A DNA stretch of 64,000 nt, from contig JAUZTG010000020.1 in NCBI GenBank assembly GCA_030734395.1, positions 1,612,001-1,676,000 of the forward strand. The letters run 5' to 3'. Of the stretch, positions 9,255-20,352 are shown in pieces; position 1 is the first letter of the stretch; every line of letters starts with the position of its first letter. Under the pieces are notes generated by a model that was given only the letters and a program-made list of their open reading frames with translations, was not told the origin of the DNA and searched no databases. Made by a program: the position numbers and the translations under genes. The DNA comes from Sarocladium kiliense. Taxonomy: Eukaryota; Ascomycota; Sordariomycetes; Hypocreales; Sarocladiaceae.

Positions 9255-11756
9255 TCACATCATATGCCAAACAAACCCGCTGCGTAAACTCCTCATCGCA
9301 TGCTGAAGGGTCTCAGCAAGATCCCACGCCATGTCCGACTTCTTTCCAAGCAACCAAAGCACCTTGATGCAGTTCTCTGCCTCCTGAAGAGTTTGCTTAA
9401 AATCGCAGATGAAGCCCGATGTACCTCTAGCATCCCGCATATCTTCGGCTTTCTCCAGAAAGTAGATACATGACTTCGAGAAAGCTCTGATCAGAATCAT
9501 AGTCCAGGGCTCAGTAAGAATTGTACCCGCATTTACTGCATGGTGCAGATCGGGGGACTCTGGTGACGTAGTTGGATAGGTCGGAAGGGTTGCTACATGG
9601 CCTAGGTCGGAGAGTTCTCGAGAACTGTCGTGCCGCAGTCTGGCAACCATTCCTGTAGCCAAGCGCTCACTCTTTGCACCGCTCAGTCCCAGATCATGCT
9701 CGTCGATGAATTCGATGTGATCCGCAAGCAATAGGACCGCTAGATGCCAGTGTGCGGAGATGCAGACAAACCACCCCCGAATGCGATGTGGGACATTTGG
9801 AAAGTTCTGGACAAGTTCTTTGAAAAACGCGCCATGCGTTCTGTTCCAATAGTCATAGATCAGCATCGTGTTGAAGATGATATCTTCCAACTGATGATCG
9901 GGGGCAGATTGTCTGAGGGCATTCTGTAAATAGGAAACGTGCCGGAATAAGAGGACCTTCACAGGAGCCGACTTCGTGACGTCTTCGGCTGCTCTGTCGT
10001 ATGAGCAAGGCCAATATGTCCGGTGCGCCACTTCTGTGCCTCTTTGCATGAATATTTCATAATCCCATCGATACGGCCCCGTTGGACCGCCGAAGGAACC
10101 AAGATCCCTCTGAACTTCGTAGCGACATTCTTCATCGACTACCACCACTGGTCGTTCATACATGGATGCAGCAACCGTGTCGAACATGATCGCGAGCCAG
10201 TAAAGTAAGCCGATCGTGTCACGATCCTCACGAGCCATACTTTCGATGCCATGGCTCATACTTCTGTTCTTCGAGCCAAGACCATTCTTGAAAGAGTCGC
10301 ACCGATATTTCAGGATGTGCATTCTTCTGGCTGCGCGCTCCGAATAGATTGGTGGCCCGTCTTTCTCAATTATCAGTTGCACCTGAGCCCGAATAGATTG
10401 TGTAGGTGGCATTTCATGTCCGCTTCGACTTCGCTTCCCATTATGCCATGGTCTTTGGGCCAAGCTGAAGATAATCTCTGCGCAAGCAACCTGGTAGCAA
10501 TCGATCTCCGTAACCTCTTGCAATGCACGATGAGTCTGTCCCCAGAAATATTGCTGGAGTGTTCGGTCAAAGTCCTCCATAATGCTTGGTGACGACGCCT
10601 CAGAAGCATCATCCTGTGACATATTTGAGTATCTTCGGCGAGACCGTAGGCTGCCCTGGGCCCATTGTGTAGCGAAGGCCAGTACCGCAAGATGGAGGGC
10701 ATTTGAGGCCGCCTTCTGTTCTGAGGCCGTGAGATACAGGAGCTTGCAGGACTGTGCAACATAATCCAGTCTAACTGTCCGCTGTAGGATCCTGTTTGTC
10801 CAGGAGGTTCCCCATTCCGGCGCAACCATAGCGATGCTTGTAGGTTCTGAACTTTGTCGATAAGGGCAGGTTATCTCAGCCACCCAGCATGACAGGTGGT
10901 GCTCGAGCACATCATGATAGATCTTGAGTAGGTTCGAGGACGTCATCTGTCTATGAAAGGAGGTTGAGACTTTTTGTTCGATGGAGAAAGTTGATAATGC
11001 GCCCTGTGTTAAACTGCAAGGGGGTCTCTGGTAGTTTGATGGTGTGTTTTGGCCGGCCTGACTCAAGTGGCTGCTTCTTCTAGACTTGTGACGAGACCTT
11101 TGATCTGCCTGAGCGTCTTGGGCCTCACTCAAGGATTCCGAAGCTGTACAGCCAGTAGCGAAGAGTTGACTGTGATAAGCGGCATCATCCTCTTCGACAG
11201 ACTGACTTTGGTTCAATATCTCAGAGGGGGAGCTATCCAGCAGGAAGTCTGATGGCAATTGCTCTTCCCCAAACGGTCGTCCGAAATCTTCCTCGACATC
11301 ACCAAGCGGCAAGGGCTCAAAGCCCTCGCCACAGATTTGCCAATTTATTTCGTTCAGATCCGTATGATCAGATTGTTGTAAACCATGCGCCGGATCTAAC
11401 TGCAGAAGATATTCCAACCCAGAAGACCTGGTTGTAGCCAGTGGCTGTGGCGCCATAGGTACGGCGGCAGCTTGACGTCGGAACGAGACTTCAGAACTGC
11501 CCCTTCGACGGGAGAAATTCCGAGCAGAGCGCACGTGTAGATCTGTCTTCACCATAGTACATTTCTTTTTCGTCTTAGCGCAATAGGAACAAGGCTGATG
11601 CACGTTTGAATCATGGTTTGCTTCTTGATTTGAAGTTTGAGAAAGGAGCGAGGCATCGCATGCTCGTTTCGACCGCCTACATTGGTCACAGGACCGGTTT
11701 TGGCGCCTCCTTGTTGCTCCATGAGGCTCGACTGATATAATAGTTTGTGTAGACAT
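9255..11756 (-). CDS. Zn2Cys6 transcription factor with AlcR-like extended zinc-cluster loop
   Basis: A single-exon minus-strand gene of 833 residues starting MSTQTIISVEPHG; the frame stays open upstream only through a TTG codon, so ATG 11756 is the supported start. The DNA-binding cluster uses Cys23, Cys26, Cys33, Cys56, Cys59 and Cys66. The 22-residue gap between the third and fourth cysteines is far longer than the usual 5-12 and recalls the asymmetric loop of Aspergillus AlcR. Basic residues follow (KTKKKC). A serine-rich linker leads to a middle region (LLYWLAIMFDTVAASMYERP) typical of fungal zinc-cluster regulators. It is transcribed convergently with the hydrolase. WGCGG/CCGCW pentamers occur upstream of it (11936, 11992, 12230), compatible with autoregulation. 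Orthology to AlcR is unproven, so I give no symbol. Confidence 0.87.
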   Translation of the reverse strand: MSTQTIISVEPHGATRRRQNRSCDQCRRSKRACDASLLSQTSNQEANHDSNVHQPCSYCAKTKKKCTMVKTDLHVRSARNFSRRRGSSEVSFRRQAAAVPMAPQPLATTRSSGLEYLLQLDPAHGLQQSDHTDLNEINWQICGEGFEPLPLGDVEEDFGRPFGEEQLPSDFLLDSSPSEILNQSQSVEEDDAAYHSQLFATGCTASESLSEAQDAQADQRSRHKSRRSSHLSQAGQNTPSNYQRPPCSLTQGALSTFSIEQKVSTSFHRQMTSSNLLKIYHDVLEHHLSCWVAEITCPYRQSSEPTSIAMVAPEWGTSWTNRILQRTVRLDYVAQSCKLLYLTASEQKAASNALHLAVLAFATQWAQGSLRSRRRYSNMSQDDASEASSPSIMEDFDRTLQQYFWGQTHRALQEVTEIDCYQVACAEIIFSLAQRPWHNGKRSRSGHEMPPTQSIRAQVQLIIEKDGPPIYSERAARRMHILKYRCDSFKNGLGSKNRSMSHGIESMAREDRDTIGLLYWLAIMFDTVAASMYERPVVVVDEECRYEVQRDLGSFGGPTGPYRWDYEIFMQRGTEVAHRTYWPCSYDRAAEDVTKSAPVKVLLFRHVSYLQNALRQSAPDHQLEDIIFNTMLIYDYWNRTHGAFFKELVQNFPNVPHRIRGWFVCISAHWHLAVLLLADHIEFIDEHDLGLSGAKSERLATGMVARLRHDSSRELSDLGHVATLPTYPTTSPESPDLHHAVNAGTILTEPWTMILIRAFSKSCIYFLEKAEDMRDARGTSGFICDFKQTLQEAENCIKVLWLLGKKSDMAWDLAETLQHAMRSLRSGFVWHMM

Positions 11757-14427
11757 GTTGTCTGTTGAGGGTTTCCCCTTTCGTTGGGCGCTGGCAGACC
11801 ACGCAGACGACGATTGACGCTGAAAAGAGGAACAAGGAGATAGATTGAACAGGAGCAAATGGGAAGGCCCCGACTAAGGTTTCCATTGCTCCGGTCTGTT
11901 GACATTCCGTTTGGCCGTTCGCGGCCCCTGATTCCCCGCATCTCATTACCCCAGACATTGTCAGGCGCGGAGCAAGAGAAGCTTTGCACTGTGCGGAACT
12001 GCTAGTGTAGTCTCGTGACCACGCGATGAGTGGGCGGAGAACTATAAGCGAGGCGAGAAATGGAGAGTACAAGTAGAGCTGAATGCGAACCCGGACCAAT
12101 TGGGCTTCGTAGACCAAAAGTGATAAATTGCCGGGTGTCTTTTTCTATAACGGCGCGCGTAAAAGTCGATACGTGGCTTACAGTGACAGGTAAAGAAAGT
12201 ATATGACCGTTCTCTTGCGCCGCAGAGTAGGGTGAGGCAGGGGAAGGAATAGCTGATATGTAACGGCAGCTCATGTCAACCAACCGATCTACCCGGAGCG
12301 TGGTGCTGCACGGAATGTAATGGATGAACTGAGGCAACACGATACTTCTTCCCAGCGGCTTTAGATGAAGTTGAACTCTTCACAGTAGCTGGGTCAGTCC
12401 AAAAGAAAGGGATAGTGGCTCCAGATCCGTGTTCGATCATAGGCCAAGACGGCATACGCCAAGCTCAGACACGCATCAGAAGCTCTGATCAGACGATTTG
12501 TGCCCGCCGAGTCGGGCAAGAGGCACAAGCCCACGGGCCATGAAACAAGGACAGGGTCCAATTCGGTTCTTCGAGCCTTGCATGACGACATTGGACCACC
12601 TGGAAAGTCTTGGCCAGGACATTATCGCGATGAGCTCCAGCTGAGTTGCAAGCCACTGACCGAGATGAGATGAATTCGTTCGGTTGCGATTTCCGTCTAT
12701 GCGATGCGGTCGCCAGTGCGATTCCTCGGGGACAACCCTGAGCGGCGAACATGTCATGGCTAGGTGTACACGACAGGTAGTGCCGTTGGCATGATAACAA
12801 CTCCGTATATGGCATTGGTCCGGAGGGAAGTTGGCTGGTCAAAGAACGTTTAGGCTCCTGTCAGATGTCAAGCTTTGCCTGCCCGGGGAGCTTAATCAGA
12901 CCGCCAATACCTGCGTTTTACTCTGGACAGAGACAGGGAGCAGACACCCTCACATGGTGGGACAACGATCAATCAATCATGATAACCGGTTTTGCCCGTC
13001 TCCGCTCGGTCTTGACCCGCCGTGAACCTTGGCTTTTTAACGCATCGGAAGCGGCAGCCCACCTTTCGCCAGCCAACGTGATAGCGCGCGATAGAATGGA
13101 ATATTGGGCTGGCTATAAAGACAGAAGCGACCTGGTTTCGCTCCCAAGCGCACAAATGTACGAGCGCGAAGTCGCTGTGCCTGCAAGGGGCAATGATGAG
13201 CAACTTGGCAGCACCCTGAACCGCGCAAGATTGGGAGTGAGGCGGATGCACCGGGCGCGAATGCAGTCGCCCGATGCAACGCTGCATACGAGAGTCGCTA
13301 GTCGGGATGATAAGAGGCTGATACTGGATAGCCCTGGTTGGGAGCAAGAAGCAAGCTGGGCACAGCTGAGACAATGAAAAGAAAAGCAGAGAGCGTATAT
13401 CTGCCTGGAGGAAAGTATTTCTTTTCCTATCCAAGGTCTATTGACTGAGGCAGGAGCATCTCGATCAGTGGTCGGTCACCAGTCGCACCTCCCCCCGAGT
13501 TTGTGATTGTGCCCAGCCACGATCCAAGCTTCAGAACCGCCGAATGCAGGGAAGTAGCCTTCGATACCCTCCAAAATTGCTCTGCCCCCCCATTTCAACT
13601 CCAGATGTCAACAAATACCCCCAACCTCCCAAATCCCATCTCGTGTCTTTCTTCCGGACTTCGTATCGCATCATGCATGGCCTTGCACCACTCATCGCCC
13701 CATTGTGAGGAGTTCTTCGTCGCTGCCCTCTGAGGGACCACACGTTTCACAATCGTTCCCCTGCCTGCTGGTCAGATCCGAAACCCCCACCAACTACCTA
13801 CGCGCCGATCTCCTCGACCGCGAACAGAACCTCGATCCACGATTGCGACCTACACGATACGATAACCTCACTTTTGCATTCATCATCGTCATCATCCCGC
13901 AACTTGGCCTGATTCTGTCTCGTACGTGGCTGGGACCAAGCCCACCGCCTCAGACAAGGATAGCGCTAACGGCCACGCCAGTTCCCAAGCTCCTAGCCTA
14001 AAGCAAGCTTGTCTCTAATCGCCCGCTCCCGCGCCAACAAAAAACGCCATAGACCACGCCCCTGATCACCGATCCTCTCAAGGTCCTCCACTTCTCTGTT
14101 TGCGCCGATCTTGTCGCCTGCAGCTTCACACCCGACGCTGAAGCCTCTTCCTGTTCGATTCATTGACGATCGATCGGAACCCGGCATATTGTCGCCAACC
14201 TAGCAATTCTAGCTGGTATCCAAGAGCTCCGACCCTGTTCACGGTTGCTTCATCGATGACCAAACCATAAGCGATCTGCCAGTCATCCATACCTCAAAAC
14301 ATCACATGACTGTCTCAATACGTGCCAGCTTCAAACACCATACAATACTCCCTTGACGGTCCGCCTAAGTACACCCATTAGGTGTTCACATTGATATTGT
14401 GGGCCTACTGGGCTCTTCACATTTGCG
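11757..14427. other. Long divergent intergenic region
   Basis: About 2.7 kb between the zinc-cluster regulator and the TRP-like channel. A TATAAAG element occurs near 13113 and CT-rich leader-like sequence from about 13500 towards the channel ATG. Open frames here (for example 12865-13377) lack homology-like features and codon-level support. I see no gene. Confidence 0.5.
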
Positions 14428-17343
14428 ATGGCATCACGGAGGAGAAGCAGTCGGCCATGTGGCTACTGGAATCAGGTCTCACTCATCTGCCTCGCACTCA
14501 TGAGTCTGGTGCTATCCGCTGCTGCTCGTGAAGTCGTTACGATTCAGGGCATAGGTCTCGACGGCGAGAAGCGAGAGCTCGATGTGAGCCGAACACCAGC
14601 TCTCTACACTGGCGACTTCGATGACTGTCTCGATGGTGAGAGCTTATTCAACATCACCAAATTCGACGCTGCTTACTACGCCGACAACATGACGGTGCTG
14701 TTTCACCTGGATGGTACCACGAACATCCGCCGAGAGAACCTCATGAGTACGTTGTGATGCTATCCCTCGTGGTGTCTCGGACCCTGCTAACTTTCCCTCC
14801 CTTCAGTTCACATGGCAGTCGAAGCCTATGGTGAAAGCCGATTCAATATGACTTACGACCCCTGCAAGGCAAATATTCACAGTATGTGCCCGCTGAATGC
14901 AAGCAGGCCAATTGAAGCATTTGTCGTTATCCCTATCGCCGCCAAGGATGTCGAGGGCATTCCTTCCATCGCGCTAGGTATCCCGGATCTGGAAGGCTTT
15001 GCAAGGCTTCATATCTATGCCAACTCAACACAAACAATGATTGGATGCTTTCAGGCTGTCATGACCAATGGCCAGAGCTTCTCTCAACCAAAGACCGTTG
15101 GATCATTCCTCGGAGCTTTCGTTGCCTTTGCTGCTGTCGCATCCTTTCTCACTACGATCTATGGTCTTCGCTTGCCATCGATGCGCAGCCACTATTCACA
15201 CTCTTTTTCAGTGCTCGTCATCATCGAGACTTTTCAGTCTATGTTCCTTACTGGCGCGCTTTCTGTTAGGTGGCCCAGCGTACTTCCAGCGTGGTGGAGC
15301 AATTTCGCTTGGACAGTTGGCATGTTCGCACCCGAGAAGATGGTGCGAGCTCTCAGCTCGTTCTCTGGTATTGATGGAAACGTCACCCAGGTCGGTGGGG
15401 CTGGGTCGACGTCTCTCATTACCGATGGTGGAATGATTCGTGAGATCTATGGGCGCGCCAAGATCAAGCGAGACGAGATCCTTACCGTTGACTCTCCTCA
15501 GTTGACAGCCGAGAGAGCACCTTACAATGCGAGCAACCCGTATGACTACACATGGGACGGGCAACCAAGGATACCGGGAATGCCAATGCCAGGCACCTGG
15601 CCCGGGTTTGCAGGGACCTTGTCGGCCATCAACATCCCTCCAGCAGAAGCATTTACTCTAAGCATCATTTGGCTTCTTGTTGTTCTTGCAGGCATCTCAT
15701 TTCTCATACTTGCGACAAAGTTGCTGATCGACCTCCTGATCCGGATTCGGTGGTTGAGAACTGACGGCTTCGACTACTTCCGCACTCATCTTGGAACTTA
15801 CATACTGGCCGGTGTCCTTCGCACCCTGTACATTGCATTCTTTGCAATTCTTACGCTGTCAATGTACCAGTTTACACTCAATGGACCGGCTGGTCCTACT
15901 GCTATCTCAGCTATCGTCTTTCTGGGGTTTGTTATCGGCATTGGTGGACTAGCTGTGCTGGCCTGCCTCTCCCGCACTAGAAAAGGAAAGTTCGAGGCAG
16001 GGCCCGACCGGATTCAATTTGAACAGGGAACCATCTTCCGCAAGATCCCCTTCATTGCGACCACACGAGCTAGCAAGAACGACAACGCTGGCGAGAAGAA
16101 TGGACCTACACGCGTCTATGCGTCTATACCCTGGTATCGAGTTCAGCATGTGAACAACAACCCTTTACAGCCGACTGTACATGATGACGAGCGATACATC
16201 ACGAGATTTGGATGGTTGGCGGCTCGCTATCGTCGGACTCGCTGGTGGTTTTTCACCATGTATCTGGCCTATCAGTTCATTCGAGCCGCATTCCTTGGTG
16301 CGGGCAGGCGGTCGCCACTCGCTCAAGTATACGGGCTATTCGTCTTTGAGATTCTTGCACTGAGTGTCATTATAAAGCTGAGGCCGTTTGAGGGTAATCG
16401 GAACAATGTCGTTTCTGTCTGGTTACTGTCAATCTCAAAGATCGTCACAACAGGGCTGTCGATCGCTTTTCTTCCTGAGTTCAACCTCAACCGCATCATT
16501 GCCACAGTGATTGGTATTATCATTGTCATCGTGCAAGGGTTCTTAGCCGTTGCCGTGATGGTGCTTGTTGTTCTAGGCATCATCTCAACATGGATGTCTC
16601 TCTCGAGGAATCGCGAGGAGTTCAGCCAACCTCTCGAACAGGTTCGAATCAAGTATTTCGAGCATATTGAGAAGAAGGCTCAGGATCTTCCACCCAAAAA
16701 GCCGGTCAAACAGGACGTGACCTCAGAACCACCCCAACCTTATTTCAGTGTCAAGAGCATCCGGCGCCATCCTCGTATGGAGGATGTACAAGAGGAAGCA
16801 GAGAGCGACGACGTGGAAGCAGGCATGTCAGTAGAGCCAGACCCAGCTGGGTGGCGGCGGAGCCGGGCGAACAGCGCCGCGTCACGTTGGTCGAACAGCA
16901 GTCTTCCCCGGGCCGCTCGTGTGCACCGTGCATCTTGGAGCTCTCGGGATTTCGCGCAATGGGATGCTGATATGGAGGCATCACAGGGGCAGCGTATGGG
17001 ACATTCTCGCAGCAACTCCTTACGAGCTCAATCGCTAAGATACTCTGGTGGACCCATTGACAACGCAAGCCAGTGGGCTCCAGTTCGACGGCCCATGACA
17101 CCAGCGAGGGAGGTTTCCGAGGAGTTGTTGGCGACTATGGGGTCCCTTGGAAAGGAGCGAATGTCCGAAGATGCGAATCATAGCATTCAGAAGAAAGGGG
17201 TCCCATCAACGGATGGGACAAGGGATGATGACGATAATAAGAAGGGTGACCACGGCGTCGTCGTCGAAGAACGAACCACAGAGACGCCGTTGACACCTCC
17301 TGAGGCGGTGCAGCAGCTGGAGCAACAGGAGAAGCGGGGATGA
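14428..17343 (+). CDS. TRP-like membrane channel protein (ML-like/FLC-Pkd2 family)
   Basis: Two exons, 14428-14746 and 14807-17343, give 951 residues. An N-terminal signal peptide (hydrophobic stretch ICLALMSLVLSAAA, residues 19-32) is followed by a cysteine-containing, N-glycosylation-rich luminal domain of the ML-like lipid-binding type that precedes fungal TRP domains. About nine hydrophobic segments follow from residue 200 to 720, including the charged loop GRRSPLAQVYGLFVFEILALS. The cytosolic tail from about 740 is long, charged and low-complexity. Family members (yeast Flc proteins, fission-yeast Pkd2) act in calcium homeostasis, FAD or heme transport and cell-wall integrity. Which of these applies here cannot be decided. 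The membrane could be plasma membrane, ER or vacuole. Confidence 0.88.
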
Positions 17344-18045
17344 CTTTATTTGTTATGACTACATCACGTTCATTTGCGTCGATTGCATCTTGGCCGGAGT
17401 ACTCTAGGGTTACGACATCATGGCGGCTATCTGTTCTTTACTCTCATCAGAGGCGTTCTGGAAGGCGGCAATGCCGTGAACACGCGCGACAACAAGCGCA
17501 TTTGCATGTTTGAGATAAGCCGCAGCGCGGCTGATTGCCAACTAGTGATGCGATAAATAGATTGACTTTCGATCTCCTGAAGAATGATGACTTAGACAAG
17601 GACCCCTGGTGTGTGGCATGTGAAAGGCAAGGGATGACGCACAATGCGAGACACGCGGAACATTGACCTTTCAGTGCGTGACCCCGCGAAGAAATCATCG
17701 TGGATTAAAAGGACTTCGCTCTGAACATCGGAAAATGTCGAACAATCCCATTGCCAATTACTGACATTGCTGTTGCGGCGCAGTACAAGTGAGCATTGTG
17801 ATGAGATGCCCCTGTCGCTTATCTTATCAGTAGGATGCGGTCGACATCCGCAAACGGGGGCAACCTCGCTACTTCCCCCAACGAAGACGGAGCTCCTCAC
17901 ATCCTTACGCGCAACGACCTAATGCCATCATAACGACTCGAACCAAGCTTCTCCTCACAGCTGGAGAGGTAGCGACAACCAGAAAAGCGACACATTTCGA
18001 GCTTCCTCCTTTGCGCGGCGGCATGACGCCTGCTAGCTTCCTCCC
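17344..18045. other. Intergenic region
   Basis: About 700 bp between two genes on the plus strand, expected to hold the channel 3' UTR and the promoter of the GT90 gene. No TATA box, repeat or gene is convincing. Confidence 0.5.
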
Positions 18046-19923
18046 ATGGCCATGATTCACTGGATCAAGGGCCGATCGGCTCTCCGCGCGCTTTGCGCTG
18101 TGGGCATTATATGGCTCATCGTTCACATATACTCGCATAGCAAGGCTGCTACTCCCAGACTACCATACATCCCTGGGACGCTTCCACATAGTGGTCCTGA
18201 CCCGGCGAAAGGCTCCGGCCACCCTATCGATGACCTGATTCGAGATGCGAGAGCGCGCTTCGCGACAGCGCTAGACAAGCGGTCGAATACATTGGAAGAA
18301 GCTGCGAGAAAGTACAGAGATAGGAGAGGGAGGCACCCACCTCCCGGGTTTGACACATGGTACAAAGTGGCGAAGAAAAAGAATGCGATTGTGGTGGAGG
18401 AGTTTTTCGATCGCATTTACCATGATACGAATCCATTGTGGGCGCTGGATCCGCTGCAGATGCGCAAGGCGGTGCGCAATCAGCCTTTCATGGTGCGCGT
18501 GCGCAATGGCAAGGCATTCCCTGAGGTCGAGTCGCATGATGTACCTTACCGGGTCGAGCAGTGGCTCAAGCTTGTCAAGGAGATGATGCCACATATTCCG
18601 GACCTCGACATGTTCGTCAATGTCATGGATGAGCCGCGGACCTTGGTGCCTTTCGATACGATGAAGAAATATGTTGCTGAGGAGCAGAAGAAGAGACGTT
18701 TGATACCTGTGGAAGAGGCGATCACCAAGTACAGCGGGTTGGGCGAGGCGAAGGATTGGAAGGAGTGGCATGATCCGCACTGGGTGACAGACGAGATCAG
18801 CAAGTATTGGGATCACTACGAAGTGACCTGTCCTCCAGGGACACCAGGGCATGGAAAGAAGGCACTCGAGAAGTTCAACGGTCCCGTCGAATTCCCCACC
18901 GAGCCGATAGCAGCATACACATACAAAGGCTACATCCAGAACTGGACCGCCGCCCATGATCCATGTCTCCAGCCACATCTTCGCGGGATGCATGGAACTT
19001 TCATCGACAGCATCAGCATGCAGTCGACAACAGAGCTTCTCCCTATGTTTGGCGAGTGCAAACTTCCCGGCAACAGCGAGATGCTCATCCCCGGTGCGGT
19101 GTACCTCGACAACTGGAAGAAATACAGTGGGGGAGGTGTGCAAGGCGGCGGATGGGCGTCAAAGAAGGATGTGTTCGTCTGGCGCGGATCTGCTTCCGGT
19201 GCGAGGAACAAGCCTGACAACTGGTGGCACCTTCATCGTAATCGCTTCGTGCAGATGCTCAATGCCAGTACGGTTCAGGCCGTTGAGAGCGGCCTTGAGG
19301 ACTTTGGGCGGAGTTTCAAGCTCGACGCTTCGAGAAAGTACGGTACCCCGGCGCTCAAGCAGGGCAAGCTGGGTGAATGGCTTTCACGTGTGGCTGATGT
19401 GGGCTTCACAGACATGCTCTGCCATCCGTTCGAGTACTGGCATCATTGGTGGTACGGCACGCAGCAGAAGCTGACGTGTAGCTGGGACCAACAATTCCTC
19501 AGCCTCGCAGAACCAGTTCCCATGGGCAAGTTCTACAATTACAAATACATCCCCGACATGGATGGCATGTCCTTCAGTGGCCGTTGGCGGGCCTTCCTCT
19601 TCTCAACCAGCATGCCTCTCAAGTCCACCATCTACGCCGAATGGCATGACGACCGACTCTTTCCCTGGGTGCACTTCGTCCCCTTTGACAACACCTACAT
19701 GGACATTTACGGCATCATGGACTACTTTGTCGGGGACGGCATGGGTCATGGTGGGAGGGATGAGGTGGCGGAACGGATTGCGCTGGAGGGCAAGATGTGG
19801 GCCGAGATGGTACTGAGGAGAGAGGACATGATGCTGTATGTTTGGAGGTTGTTACTGGAGTATGCGAGAGTGACGGATGATCAGAGGGATCGATTGGCGT
19901 TCGTGGGGGATTTGAAGAAGTGA
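18046..19923 (+). CDS. GT90 (CAP10-domain) glycosyltransferase, type II membrane protein
   Basis: An intronless 625-residue protein. A single N-terminal membrane anchor (LCAVGIIWLIVHIY, about residues 15-30) and a long luminal part predict a Golgi type II enzyme. The CAP10/GT90 signature region is clear: VFVWRGSASGARN, then WWHLHRNRFVQML, then YKYIPDMDGMSFSGRWRAFLFSTSMPLKS and WVHFVPFDNTYMDIYGIMDYF, the acceptor and nucleotide-sugar part of the domain. Family members include cryptococcal xylosyltransferase Cxt1 and animal POGLUT enzymes, so a xylosyl- or glucosyl-transfer role in glycan building is likely but unproven. The start MAMIHWIKGRSALRALC fits an anchor with a short cytosolic tail. 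Confidence 0.92.
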   Translation: MAMIHWIKGRSALRALCAVGIIWLIVHIYSHSKAATPRLPYIPGTLPHSGPDPAKGSGHPIDDLIRDARARFATALDKRSNTLEEAARKYRDRRGRHPPPGFDTWYKVAKKKNAIVVEEFFDRIYHDTNPLWALDPLQMRKAVRNQPFMVRVRNGKAFPEVESHDVPYRVEQWLKLVKEMMPHIPDLDMFVNVMDEPRTLVPFDTMKKYVAEEQKKRRLIPVEEAITKYSGLGEAKDWKEWHDPHWVTDEISKYWDHYEVTCPPGTPGHGKKALEKFNGPVEFPTEPIAAYTYKGYIQNWTAAHDPCLQPHLRGMHGTFIDSISMQSTTELLPMFGECKLPGNSEMLIPGAVYLDNWKKYSGGGVQGGGWASKKDVFVWRGSASGARNKPDNWWHLHRNRFVQMLNASTVQAVESGLEDFGRSFKLDASRKYGTPALKQGKLGEWLSRVADVGFTDMLCHPFEYWHHWWYGTQQKLTCSWDQQFLSLAEPVPMGKFYNYKYIPDMDGMSFSGRWRAFLFSTSMPLKSTIYAEWHDDRLFPWVHFVPFDNTYMDIYGIMDYFVGDGMGHGGRDEVAERIALEGKMWAEMVLRREDMMLYVWRLLLEYARVTDDQRDRLAFVGDLKK

Positions 19924-20352
19924 GTGACGTTTGACATGGCATGGCTTTCAGCGACGGAGGTTTTTTTTTTTTTTTTCATTGTAATTATGCTGTTCCCACA
20001 ACTCATGTACCATTCAAGAATCGCATAATAAGATTCAACTTTAAATATGATTCTCGTTGTTCTATTTACCCCTGTATTTCAATGCTCGTATTCGTGTTGA
20101 GGTTGTCTGGGGGAAAATGGCAGATTGGTATGGGGCCTTTCCAGCTAGCCTAGCGAACGGGAAGCGCGGCCTCGGGGGGGCAGAAAGTCAGGCCAGGCGG
20201 GTCACGATAGGGGCTTGACTGGAGAGAAAAATTAAGTATAATCGAATGAAGCCGAAGTCTTTGCAAAGCATCTTGCCTTTTTGGGACTTCAATTGAGTTG
20301 AGAAGGATTGAGCATTGGCTGTGAAGACTTGTCACTGGCAATTGACTTCACG
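19924..20352. other. Intergenic region with a poly-T tract
   Basis: About 430 bp between GT90 and the sterol reductase. A 16-nt T run at 19961-19976 lies just after the GT90 stop, followed by AT-rich sequence likely to carry its polyadenylation signals. The remainder should be the sterol reductase promoter. Confidence 0.5.

Noticed and set aside
11757..11858. N-terminal extension of the AlcR-like regulator to 11858
   Set aside because: The upstream start would be a TTG codon. The first in-frame ATG is 11756, just before the zinc cluster.
18271..19143. 290-residue minus-strand open frame
   Set aside because: It is antisense to the GT90 gene, which has clear family motifs across the same interval.
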